From the NCBI GenBank assembly GCA_964019165.1, contig OZ025269.1, positions 6,610,669-6,674,668 on the forward strand: 64,000 nucleotides of DNA. The letters are read 5' to 3'. A program made the translations under genes and the position numbers. A model generated the notes under the pieces. It ran no database searches and was not told where the DNA came from. It was given only the letters and a program-made list of their open reading frames with translations. Origin of the DNA: Mastigias papua. Lineage: Eukaryota; Cnidaria; Scyphozoa; Rhizostomeae; Mastigiidae. Below are positions 31,617-41,983 of this stretch, in pieces (positions within the stretch are counted from its first letter, which is position 1; every line of letters begins with the position of its first letter).

Positions 31617-32532
31617 GGTGGCCCATACAGGTCTAACACAATACATTTATCGACAGCACTATAAACTTATAGAAAGCAAAATACATTTATCGAAAACACA
31701 ATACTTTTACCGAAAACACAATATATTGATCGAAACAAATTACATCTATGGGAAACATAAAAAACTTATAGAAAACAAATAAATTTACGGAAAAGACAAT
31801 ACATTCATCGAAAAATCAATAAATTTACCGAAAAAACAATACACGTGTGGAAATCATAACATGACCTTGCATAGGATTACTCAAAATTAGGGAACAGCAG
31901 AGTTCAGAGCCAGATCAGGATGGACTTTATTCCTATCAACTACTGAGTGGAACCTGGTGCTGAAGTTATTGAGAATGTATGACACTGTAGTAATCTTAAG
32001 CAATGTCAGCCACTGTCACCTCACAAGTGGACATCACCCTTTCCTTAAATCATCCCTGTCATCACTTCATACACCTCAGATCATTCCTTTGCTTTTGTTT
32101 ATTTCGTCTATCTACTGTTCCTTTTATAGTTATTCGGTAATTCATATGTAATGCTACATCAGCAGTATTTGTACATGTATCCGTGCGGTTCAATGTTAGT
32201 CAGTAGATCGATCTGTTAATACAACATCGTGTATCTCTGGCTCAGTGTTCGCTGCATGTTAAACAAGAATAAATCTGCTCCCAACATCAACGAAGAAAGG
32301 CAAGTAGCACTTAGAATTTTATGCTTCAAAAAGAACCCTTACCCACGCCGCCACCCTTATTTGCACCCCTTGTGTTCGGAAACTGTATCTTGTTTTCGAT
32401 AAATGTATTATGTTTTCGATAACTGTGATTTTTCTTCAATAAATGTATTGTGTTTTTGATAGGTGTATTGTGTTTTCGATAAATATATTGTGTTTTCGAT
32501 AAGTGTATTGTGTTTGACCTCTATGGGCCACC
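31617..32532. mobile_element. Non-autonomous DNA transposon with inverted sub-terminal tandem repeats
   Basis: The terminal inverted repeats read GGTGGCCCATACAGGTC (31617) and, on the minus strand from 32532, GGTGGCCCATAGAGGTC. The similarity continues for about 38 bp. Next to each end lies an array of a unit of about 20 bp related to ACACAATACATTTATCGAAA: about ten degenerate copies at 31637-31850 and about seven at 32384-32515, in opposite orientations. The flanks ATACATAC (31609-31616) and ATATATAC (32533-32540) are a probable 8-bp target duplication with one mismatch. An 8-bp duplication would suit hAT, P or Merlin-like elements. No transposase is encoded, so it is non-autonomous. Confidence 0.82.
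31980..32286 (+). repeat. Candidate solo LTR inside the 916-bp element
   Basis: The block starts TGACACTGTAG and ends AATAAATCTGCTCCCAACA, with TG...CA ends and a polyadenylation-like AATAAA shortly before the 3' edge. That is the look of a Ty1/copia- or Ty3-type LTR of 307 bp. No target duplication could be read (GATGTA-like before, TCAAC after) and no partner LTR exists here, so the call is tentative. Confidence 0.35.
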
Positions 32533-32787
32533 ATATATACAATTGCCTAATGCAATCAATCTTATAACCAAAGAGAAGACGTTATATCTACATAATAAAT
32601 GCAATTATTTTCAATCTCAATCAGTAGCAAGGATAAGGACCTATCGATACCTTCACCCTACAATCACTGTTTAAAGTCTCTGAGCACTAATTTCTTATTG
32701 ATCACTTTCATGAGCCTTAAAAAAAGTGTAAAGAGTTTTTTTTCGAGAAACAGGTAACCGTAACCTCTTGTATGGTGACCATTTTTC

Positions 32788-34000
32788 CTATCTACCAGCC
32801 TCTCTTGCTATTCGTAAATGATAGTCCCGTTCATACATCTTGTCTTTAATTTCTTTTGTGAGCCAGGCGCAATCATGTCCTCGAACTTTCTTTTCGGTGA
32901 AAGGGGCATGGTGATTGACAACGGCCGTTAACTTATTTTTGAACAGATTCCATGAGCTGTTTATTTCCCTAGCATAGCATACATCGATCCAATCAAAATT
33001 CTGTAGCTCCTTTTTGAAAGCGTCTTTGTCGTACTTTGAGTAGTCTCTTGTGTAAATTTTTCTCGGTTTAAATTTTCCCACATGCATTTTCCTGACAATT
33101 CCAATGAGGTCGTGATCCCTGATGGCATTCGGGCGCAAAATAGAAGCAACGATCTTTGTTTTTTCAATTGTGGCAATGATATCTGTTAGCGTTTTCGTTG
33201 TTTTTGTAATTCTAGGTGTATTTCTTTAAACCATTAATTCTGACAATATCTTTCATCTCTTTGTGGTCATTTGGGATGAGATAGTTGCAGTTTAGGTCTC
33301 CTGCTAATAAAGTCTTTTTGCTTTCATATGTTGCTGTTTCGATCATATCTTGAAATTTTGATGTAAAGTTTTTGTCGATATGGATTGAACTATCCGGGAG
33401 CTTGTTAGAAAAACAAAGTAGTATCGATCTCGAATTTACGACAAAAATTTCGAACCATATGGCCTCCAATCCGTTGATCTCAAGTTCTCTTGTTTGATAT
33501 TTAATATCAGAGCGGATATAGCAAAGAACACCCCTGCGCTCCACATTGTCTCTATCTTTACGCACCAGATCGTATCCATCAATTTCAAGTTCCTCGTCTC
33601 GTATCTTGGAGCCTAGATTAGTTTCGGAAATACCGTAAACGTGAACATTACGATGGGTGCCAACAAGAAAGAATTTAACTATGTCGAGTTTGTTGAGTAG
33701 GCTATTAATATTTTGATGGGAAATTTTGAGCCCCCTTTTCCTACAAAAGCTATAGATTGCTTCAGGTGCTAACTTTGTGTTGTTTGTGTTGATATAACTC
33801 TCCGTTTCATGTCCTGGCTCCATGAAGCATGCCTGACAGTGAAGTTCTTTGGAATTTTGTCCACAATTGATCTTTCAAACACTTGGGGTGAAATTTCATC
33901 TTGCAGCTACAACACACCGCACAATTATGTGACTTTTTAATACCAGTAGAGCATGTTGTGCAGAAAGGATTTCTAATGCCTGGATAGGTTTCAATGTCTC
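32788..34000 (-). pseudogene. CR1/L2-type element: zinc finger and AP-endonuclease part
   Basis: On the minus strand a cysteine/histidine motif (about 33985-33870) reads FCTTCSTGIKKSHNC, CCSCKMKFHPKCL, a PHD/C1-like finger found before the endonuclease of some CR1 elements. The endonuclease (33823-33212, 203 codons) contains KISHQNINSLLNKLD, VYGISETNLGSKI and LLAGDLNCNYL, i.e. the catalytic N, E and GDLN blocks of the APE family. A second frame (33138-32788) continues with AIRDHDLIG, the catalytic SDH-type block read here as RDHD, and NHHAPFTEKKVR. The RT is absent: the copy stops at about 32788. One frameshift near 33200 separates the two frames. Confidence 0.8.
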
Positions 34001-34299
34001 TATATTAATCAAATTTAGAGCAATTGAGGAGAAAAAATTTTATTTAATGGTAATTCACACTTTGCTTCTAAATTAATGCTTTGTGTCTATGTATGATGTA
34101 ATGGTGATTGCGTATTGTAAAACTATTTCAAGTGCATGACACTCTAGAGAACTCTGAATACATATAGAACTTCAAAGTCAATGTTTTGCTTTTGAGTTAA
34201 TCTTTGTTGAGTGTTTTGCAAACAGATGTGCTTTTTCTGTCTCTGATACTTTTATTAGCCTAGGAATTTTCACTGAAATGCAACAAATCTTGGCGCAGT

Positions 34300-35420
34300 T
34301 GAAAGGATTAGTATTTAAACTGTCTCTTGATGTAAATCTAGACCATTGGAACAAGCTTTCGATTAAGAAGAGAATAGTATATCGGAATTCCAGGAGAAAT
34401 CGACAAGCAAGACATATAATGCATTTAAGAAGTTAACGACGCTATGTACGCCTGAGGAACCCGAAAAAATCATTAATTTAAGATATAATTACTCTTTTTC
34501 GATGATATTATAGACCAAAGACTTGGAAAATGTCAGAAAGTTTTATGTATTGTCATAAAAGTCAGATGGGGAACGAGTTGATGGCTGAATTGAAGCAGAA
34601 CTAAGAAGATTAGCGAAATCTTGCAAATTTACGGCCTCAATTGATGCAGAGTTGTCACCATTATTACAGTGATTCAGAGGACAATGGGCATTTGTCACCC
34701 TCACATGATACAGAAGTTATGCCCTTCTATCATTGGTCAAATCCACTTGGAGACAAAGCAATCTTTTCATTTGCTTCGACTGTAAGTTTGACTGATGCTA
34801 ATTTTCATAGATCTACATAAATTACTATTTGAAGTGGTAAATAGTTGTGATGTACCTTATTGAACGAACCGATTCTGGTCTGATTCATCGACTAGAATAG
34901 AGAAGCATGGTAACGCGGATTATTGCAGTAACCTTGTGTTTTGACTTTTATGTGAGGCGTAGAAATGATAGAACTTGTCAAAGCTGCATACAGGGATGCA
35001 TAACTGTGAAACACATTTTCTATTGGAAAGTGTAATAAGGTCTATAGGGTAATGACGGAGAGTAAGGAAATCTCAAAAATAAGATGCAAAAGGTAAGGCA
35101 CAATTTTAAAGTCCAAACAAGAAAGCGAAATGTTTGAATTGCTGTAAAAATGAAAATTTTTGCAAGAGAGCATCGGGCTGCTCAAAAGGCTTCTCATACC
35201 CCTCAAAAGTTCACACGAAGCCAAGTTAACTACAGTTCTAAAGAACTCTTGGGATTTTAGACATTGTCTAGTAATCCAAAAGACACAAATAATGTTGCAG
35301 AAAAATTAACGCGATGTCGAAAAGTGGAAGCTATGCTCAACGAAAAACCAATTATGTTGCAAATTGACAATGAATTTGTCGGGAAGCTTAGTAACAAGGT
35401 TAAATAGCGAAATTTTCATA
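34300..35420 (+). pseudogene. Possible LTR-retrotransposon gag/protease remnant
   Basis: Translated pieces with many breaks read AELRRLAKSCKFTASIDAEL (about 34590-34650), KKAKCLNCCKNENFCK (about 35120-35170), a possible zinc knuckle, and AMLNEKPIMLQIDNEF (about 35330-35380), which recalls the start of a retroviral-type protease (LQIDTGA). The order gag, knuckle, protease would suit a Ty3-type element. No LTR was seen and each match is weak. Confidence 0.3.
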
Positions 35421-36770
35421 TAGCCATATTATTGAGACCCTCGACTTTAGGGTTAAATAGCTATTTTCATAAATGGATTCTAATACTGGGTAAGTTTTCA
35501 TGCAAGTTTTGAAATTAATGGTCAAGTGAGGAAACTTTGTGTAAGAGTAGAAATTATATATTAGGTCAATTTCGTCTTAAATGGAAGTCGATGTTTGCTG
35601 GTTTCATTCTAAAAAATGGCAAATGAAAGCTGTCTAAGATGAATTCGATCGAGTTTTTGCATAAATTATGGACAGACCTCAAAAGCCAAAATTAACATGA
35701 AAAGTGAGACAATATGAGGATTTTGCAAAGCTCACACATGGCCATTTGCTATGAAGCAGAAGGTTGAAAACGAACCTGATCGTTTGTAGTAAAACCAGTG
35801 AAATGCAATAAAATTCGCAAAAAAGAAGCAAATCGCTTAAGAAACTGTAGCAAAACATTCTCCATATTCCTATAAACAAGATAACACATTTTGATCTTGA
35901 CCGCTCGGAAAGGAAATAAGGAGCTTGTCTTAAGAAAGGAAGACCATTTCTCAATGCATAATAAACAGGACATAGTTTTTTACATCATTTGTCTTAATAC
36001 TTCTCGGTATGAAAAGTGGTCATTTATATAGGACTCTGTGTGTGAAGAATTCCCCTGATAGCTCATTTCTTTGAAGTCAATCTTACATATTACACCCAAG
36101 TGAGGAACCTTTGGTTAATCTCCGTCTTTATTTGAATTTTTGTTATGGCCTATATGTATTTTCTTTTCCCTAATGGTTATTGCTTTCTTTCTTGCTTTCT
36201 GTCTGCTGCTGTCTACGTCAGCTTTCCATGCACAGGCCAAAGTCACTTCTTCTTGAGAATGGTCGAGGACATATGGCGAGATTGTGCCAGTATGAACTAG
36301 TGAATGGCGTGCAGGGATTGCTGGATACAAAGTGTTGACTATTTCAAACGTTTGCTATTCCATACCAGTTTTCGAGATTTGTTTATGCATCCTGAGTTAC
36401 TTTGTCTGCTCGTGGCCCTTCATCCTTATGCCCTTTGGTACGCTTCCTTTTTTCTCTTCTTATCTCATTTGCTTGGTCCCACATTTCTTTCATTATGTCC
36501 TGTATTATATTCTACCCTGTTACAGAATCACCAGACATCAAGTATATTCAAGTAGAAGTAAACTCACAGGCCACCCTAGAGCTTTGTTTTGTGATATCGC
36601 TATTCTCTGAGCTTGTGAAATTCAAAAAGCATATCATTTTGCACAAAACCTTATATACTTAAAAGTTTCAATGGTACTGCAACATGTTCTCTTTTTCCTC
36701 CAAATTTGTACTTATCTTCAGACTCTTCAGCTTGGACAGCCTTACCCTTTCACATACTATTGTTCTTATC
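35421..36770. other. Intron sequence, nothing recognised
   Basis: AT-rich sequence. Several overlapping open frames at 35679-35973 and 36115-36662 show no family signature. Confidence 0.45.
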
Positions 36771-36779
36771 TGGGGATCT

Positions 36780-39600
36780 CCACCAATATTCTGGTCCACT
36801 GAGTAACAAATGCCTAAAATATTCTCATTGGAATCTAAATAGCTTATATGCGAGAGACAGACTAAAGATACCCTTGATTGAGACTTACGATGGCCTTAAT
36901 AAATTCGATATCATCACCGTATCGGAGTCAATGCTTAATAATGCGATAAAGAATGATGAGATTTTCACTGATGGATGTAGTAAAGACGTTTTTTGTAGCA
37001 ACCACCCAAGTAACACAAAAGCAGGGGGAGTCTGTCTTTATGCTCGTGAAGGGTTGACAATAAGGCGTGGAGCAGATCTCGAACCATTGCAAGAGATCAT
37101 CATCACTGAAATAAATATTTCGCATAAAAGCTCTTCCTAGACACTCTCTATCGTAGCCCAAGTCAAAATAGCCAGCAATTAGATTATTTCATTGATAAGC
37201 TGCAAATGGTTCTAAACAAACTTAAATGTGAAAACCCGCAGTGTATAATCTTGACAGGTGATTTTAATCGCAGATCTTCTCAGTGATGGACCGAAGTTAT
37301 TAAGCAACCTGTGTGTACTGCTGTAGCGGAGCTTATCGAAACAAACGGTCTATATCATCTAATAGATGAGCCAATAAATGTACGAAATGGAGGCTTATCC
37401 TGCATTGACTTGTTTATTACAGGTCAGCCAAATAGGTTTGTGGATTACGGTGTCCATCACTCTGTAGATAATCATTGCCAGCTTCAAATAACCTATGGAA
37501 GGTTGAGCGCACCTGTACCATCTGCCCCTCCTTACAATAGGGCCATTACCATTTGGGATTACCCAACAGCTAATGTGCAGGCAGTCTGCAACTCAGTAAA
37601 TGCAGTTAACTGGTCAGATAATTTTAGAGGGCTTGATTTGGAGGAATTAGTTAGCATTTCACAGACAATCTGTCGGAAGTATTCCCCTGTTGTATACCCA
37701 ACAAGATTGTAAACTTCAATGACAATGATCAACCTCTGTTAAGAACTTCTATCAAGCAAAACAATAAAATTTATTCAAAAGTTGTTGAAAGTGGTAGGAA
37801 ACAAAAAGTATGGAATCGGGTAAAAACATGCAAAGGGAAACTTCTAGACCGATAGCCAATGCTAAAAATGAATATTATGTAAACCTAGCCAAAAAGTTAT
37901 CTGGCCCCGAAACTGGAGCTAAACCCTATTGGTCATTAAGCTTATTAACAAGAAGAAAATTTCAAACAATCCCCCTCTGCTTGAACATGGTTTATTTGTT
38001 ACCAATGTGGAGGCCAAAGCAAACATTTACGATGATTATTTTGTTTCACAATTCTGTACAGTAACTACTGGTAGCACGAATCCTAGTTTCATACCCCGTA
38101 GTCTTGTGAGGTAACAAAACATGCAAATTGATAAGAAGAAGGTCCTAATACTTATTAGGTCCCTAGACTTAAAAAAAAGCATATGGCTGTGATGATATTC
38201 CTTCTTCAATGATGAAGATATGTGATGAGTCAATAGTAGAGCCCCAATGCTTGACTTTCGAAAAATATCTAGAATCTAGTGTTTAACCCCCTTAAGGAAA
38301 ACGGCAAATATAATTCCTTTCTACAAGAAGGGAAATAGACAGAGCAAGAAAAGCTATCGCCCAAATTCGCTGTTGCCAATTTTTGGAAAGATTTTCGAAA
38401 AACTTTTGCTTGATGCGATGTACATCTATGCGACAATGACCTCTTGTCTCAACACCCATCAGGTTTTCGGCCAGGCGATTCACCAATCAATCTGTTGCTG
38501 GCAATAATCAACAATATTTACAAAGCCTTTGAGGAGGTGCCTAGTAAGGAAATGAATGCTGGCTTCCTGGATTTGTCGAAGGCTTTTGACAGAGTATGGT
38601 ATGACGGTCTTCTCTATAAATTGGAAGTTAATGGTATATCTGGAAATATTCTCCAACTTCTTCAAAATGTTTTAAAGGGCAGAAAAACAACGCTTAGTTT
38701 TGAGTGGAAAATCTTCAAAGTGGGAATCGATCTCTGCAAGAGTACCTCAAGGATCGGTCCTTCGTCAGCTGTTCTTTCTTATTTACATAATTGATATGGT
38801 AAGCAACGTTAAGTTTGGAATTAAACTTTATGCTGATAACACATTAATGCTAATAAAACTGAGGAAGTTATCTTTTCCTGTAAAAAGCATAAACCAAACC
38901 ATCCATCACCTAGACTAGGAAATGATAAAATAGTTTCTATGCATAAGTATAAGCACCTAGGATTGATTCTTGACTCAAAAAGGTGATTTCAAATGTCAAA
39001 TAAGAGAGGCCATCCTAAAAGCACGCAAAGGGGTTGGCATGATAAAATGTCTCTCAGCATATGCTTGTAGAGAAGTTCTTGAGCAAACCTATAAGCCTTA
39101 CGTTCCATCGCATTTGGATTATGGGGATGTCATATACCATAAACATGACCCTGAAATGCATCTTCGTTTCACACAGCAGTTAGAACAGGCCCAATGCACA
39201 GTTACTCTAGCTAACACAGGCGCCTGGAGAGGTACAAGTAGGCAAAGGCTCTATGACGAATTAGGATGGGAGACCCTGTACCATCGTAGATGGTATTGAA
39301 GATTGCGCTATTTCTTTTCTCTGTGCAGAATTAAAGCACCAGATTACCTTTACTTAGAGATACCCCAACAGAGACACCTACTCTATAATCTAGGAAGTCC
39401 ACATTGTTATGAACGGTCTAGTGAAAGACAAAATTCGTTACCCAAACTCTAATTTCCAAAATTCCAGATCTGAAAGTAACCTACAGGATAATAAGCTACG
39501 AAATTTTCCTTCGATTACCCAGTTTAAAATAATCTGTACACCTACCTTCAAAGAAGGTTGAAGCAATACAGAAAATTACCAAGAATTTTACTTAACTGAT
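36780..39600 (+). mobile_element. L2/CR1-like non-LTR retrotransposon, broken
   Basis: The endonuclease start (36706-37140) reads YSHWNLNSLYARDRLKIPL, IITVSESMLNN and AGGVCLYAREGL. An endonuclease end (37250-37712) reads ILTGDFNRRS, LSCIDLFITGQP and DNHCQL. The linker (37810-38110) has KNEYYVNLAKKL. RT blocks follow: 38330-38794 with SYRPNSLLPIFGKIFEKLL-like sequence, HPSGFRPGDSPINLLLA and GFLDLSKAFDRVWYDGLLYK, then VPQGSVLRQLFFLIYIIDMV and LYADNTLM (38700-38918). The tail domain (38970-39299) reads KARKGVGMIKCLSAY, SHLDYGDVIYH and GAWRGTSRQRLYDELGWE. The catalytic YADD reads YADN. Multiple frame changes make it inactive. It is a different family from the CR1 copies at 4 kb, 13 kb and 48 kb. 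Confidence 0.82.
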
Positions 39601-40337
39601 GAGTTTCTTAGGAATAGTTGTTTTTATTGCAAAAATTTTTGTCACAGTTATCTGAGCGTGAGGTGCTTTTGAACAAGTTGTTAAACAATGGAATCCCATG
39701 ACACTGGGATTCTGTTAAATCCGTAGATTCTAATAAACAACCAAATTACCTCACCTGATACCATCTGCAATAGAGCGAAATGGAAAGGATTGTAGCATAT
39801 GCTCTAAAATACCCCATAGTATAATTTCAAAACCAAGCCACAACAGGCCCCTTCTAGATTAGATGAAGGGAGTTGCAGATTAAGAACCTTTACCAGACGG
39901 CTGTGCTTTAGGCAATGAGAACATGAAGCTAATGTCATATTACTAAAATATGCCATTAAATGGGACTTTTAAGTGAAATAGCGAGTGTTGAATATGTAGA
40001 AGATTGCATGTAAAACTATAATAGAGCTCAAAATTTGGCTGTGATGCTTGTACTTTCTAAAAGAACGGGATCAAATACAGAAAAACAAGATATTTGCAAC
40101 TTTCTATATTTCCAAACTGTATGCAAATTCACAAAGCACAATTCATACTTCTCAACAGTATCCTCCTTCAACATCTCTTTCAGTTCTAGTATTAATCACA
40201 TTTTTACTCTCTCCAGACCTCTGCTCAAAAACTAGACTGCCCTAGCTTCCTTCATGGTGGAAAAATAGGGAATGAAAAAAATCAAGTAAATTCCAAGATA
40301 AAAATGCAGTAATGTATAATAAGTTAGACGTAATTAC
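39601..40337. other. Intron 1 start of host copy 2, nothing recognised
   Basis: AT-rich; open frames at 40035-40245 lack features. Confidence 0.5.
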
Positions 40338-40676
40338 CAATCTCTCTTTATAAGATGGTGAATAGAAGGTCCAGCCAAAGGAGGGTACTGTAGAAATTCG
40401 ATCTCTTGCATCATCGGGGGATTTATTATTTAATTCACAAATATTTTCATCTCGTTTGAAATTGACAGATTTGCATCTTGAATCAAGGCTGCATTCGTAT
40501 TCACACTTTAACTGTTCTGTGTCAAAGAGTGTAGTAAAAGTGGTATTATCCAGCCTTTTATCTTGATGTATTATGCTGAAATCTGCGTATGTCTCACAAG
40601 TGAGTCGCAAGATTTCAGCACTTCCATTGCTGAATAGTAAGGACAGCAGCTGAACTATGAAAGTAAACTTTTGCAT
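40338..40676 (-). CDS. Host gene copy 2, exon 1: signal peptide and apple/PAN domain
   Basis: The exon opens at the ATG on 40676 and ends before GTAATT at 40338 (113 codons, phase 0 out). Residues 1-20 (MQKFTFIVQLLSLLFSNGSA) form a signal peptide. An apple/PAN domain follows, with Cys positions in ILRLTCETY, LKCEYECSLDSRCKSVNF, NICELNNKS and GWTFYSPSYKERL. Such domains bind proteins or sugars. With exons 2-4 the known part encodes about 271 residues: signal peptide, apple, EGF-like, and the first two-thirds of a fibrinogen-like module. The protein is thus secreted or extracellular. Function is unknown. It has the same strand as copy 1 and the pseudogene, so the three form a tandem array. Confidence 0.85.
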
Positions 40677-41285
40677 CTTTAGAAATCCAGTATCTACCTC
40701 GGCTCCACCTCTATCGCGCCCTTCGTATAGAAACTAGCTGTGACAAAGGTCTCATTCGAAATTTGAATTTCTGTATAATATTATGTACAATTGGCATTAA
40801 TAATTCAAAAAGCAAATTGGTGGTATGGATGAGCGAATTCATTTCATTTACATTATAATTCTGTGTAATACGTGCGTGCTCTCTTGCAGATTCACACCCG
40901 CTAATGACAAGCCTCGTTAACATTGCATAAATTTTAATTAAGTTACCTTGAATTGGTTATTTTTCACTGCTTCAAATAAAATATTGATTGCAATTAGCCA
41001 GCACAATCTACTATTCTATTCAACCATCAATTGTTCTGCACGACAGAGACGGTGTTTAACTCAACAAGAGAAGGTAAACTTTACATGACTTTCAAATTAT
41101 GGAAAAATGATACATGCGGGGGGTATGAAATTGGAAAGAAAATTACCGTATTCACTCGTGCATACAGTGCACAATTTTGTACATGTTTAGCAACGTTTGT
41201 CACTTGCAGTCCTTGGTATGAGCAGGGAAAAGTGGAAAAAATCGTACAGAACTTTAATCGAAAATTAATCGTACAGAGCTTTCTT
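40677..41285. other. Upstream of host copy 2; possible promoter region, nothing recognised
   Basis: Sequence 5' of the copy 2 start codon on the minus strand. No clear TATA or other promoter motif could be assigned. The open frame at 41031-41384 has no recognisable domain and runs into a MITE. Confidence 0.4.
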
Positions 41286-41288
41286 TTA

Positions 41289-41695
41289 TGCCCCGTTCAC
41301 ACTGCTCTGCTTTCAAACTTATCCGTTTTTGTAGATATCTGTAACCCGTTGACACTCCTCCCTTTTTTTACAAAGAAGTATTGAAAAATATCCATCATTC
41401 TGCGTTCACACTGCTAACAAAACCGAAGGAAGAAATATCCTTGTTTGTGGCTTCAATCCTTTCACGCTGATGCACTTTTGTGAAGTCAGACTGAAGTAGT
41501 GTCATTAAGGACATATATTGTGCTGTTGATATGCCAGCGTTTCTGTTCTTACCCCTTTTTAGTGCGCTTGCACTAACCCACAGCCTTTTCAAACACTTCT
41601 GCTTTTGTGCGTTTTTGAGTAGTATAAACGGTTCCACTTAAATGCATATTTTTCTCTGCGCTTTTATACAAAACCGGAGCAGTGTGAACGGGGCA
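41289..41695. mobile_element. PIF/Harbinger-type MITE with TTA duplication
   Basis: The two ends are perfect 19-bp inverted repeats, TGCCCCGTTCACACTGCTC at 41289-41307 and its reverse complement at 41677-41695. TTA flanks both sides (41286-41288 and 41696-41698), the 3-bp target duplication typical of PIF/Harbinger elements. Length 407 bp, no coding capacity. A related single end with mismatches (GGCAAAGTGTAAACGGAGCA followed by TTA) occurs at 54361-54383. Confidence 0.88.
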
Positions 41696-41983
41696 TTATC
41701 CTATTGATTGGCAATCAGTTGAAAATTTACGGGTCAGTTCATTCATCTGATAAAGAGCTGTTTCAGAATCATTGGAGCAAAATGCCATTTCAATGACACT
41801 GGGGTCTCAGAGGGTTGTGGTATTCGGCTAACAAGGAAAGATGCAAGATTTCGAGTTTTGGAATCTTCAAAGCCTGTAGCGGATAAGCATTAGTCTTCAA
41901 CAGCAAGACGTTTTGCCCATGGGTCAGAAAGTATCCTCTAGCAATTAACTGCGCCATGTATCTCTATAGTAAAATCATAACAG

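Noticed and set aside
31637..31855. Regular 20-bp repeats with variable parts that could look like a CRISPR-type array
   Set aside because: The repeats are degenerate, contiguous, occur again in inverted orientation at 32384-32515, and sit just inside terminal inverted repeats of a eukaryotic transposon; there are no spacers of uniform length.
36115..36662. Several overlapping open frames on both strands
   Set aside because: Hydrophobic, mutually overlapping, no conserved motif and no splice link to the host gene.
41031..41384. Plus-strand open frame of 117 codons upstream of host copy 2
   Set aside because: There is no domain, and its end lies inside the PIF-type MITE; most likely a chance frame.
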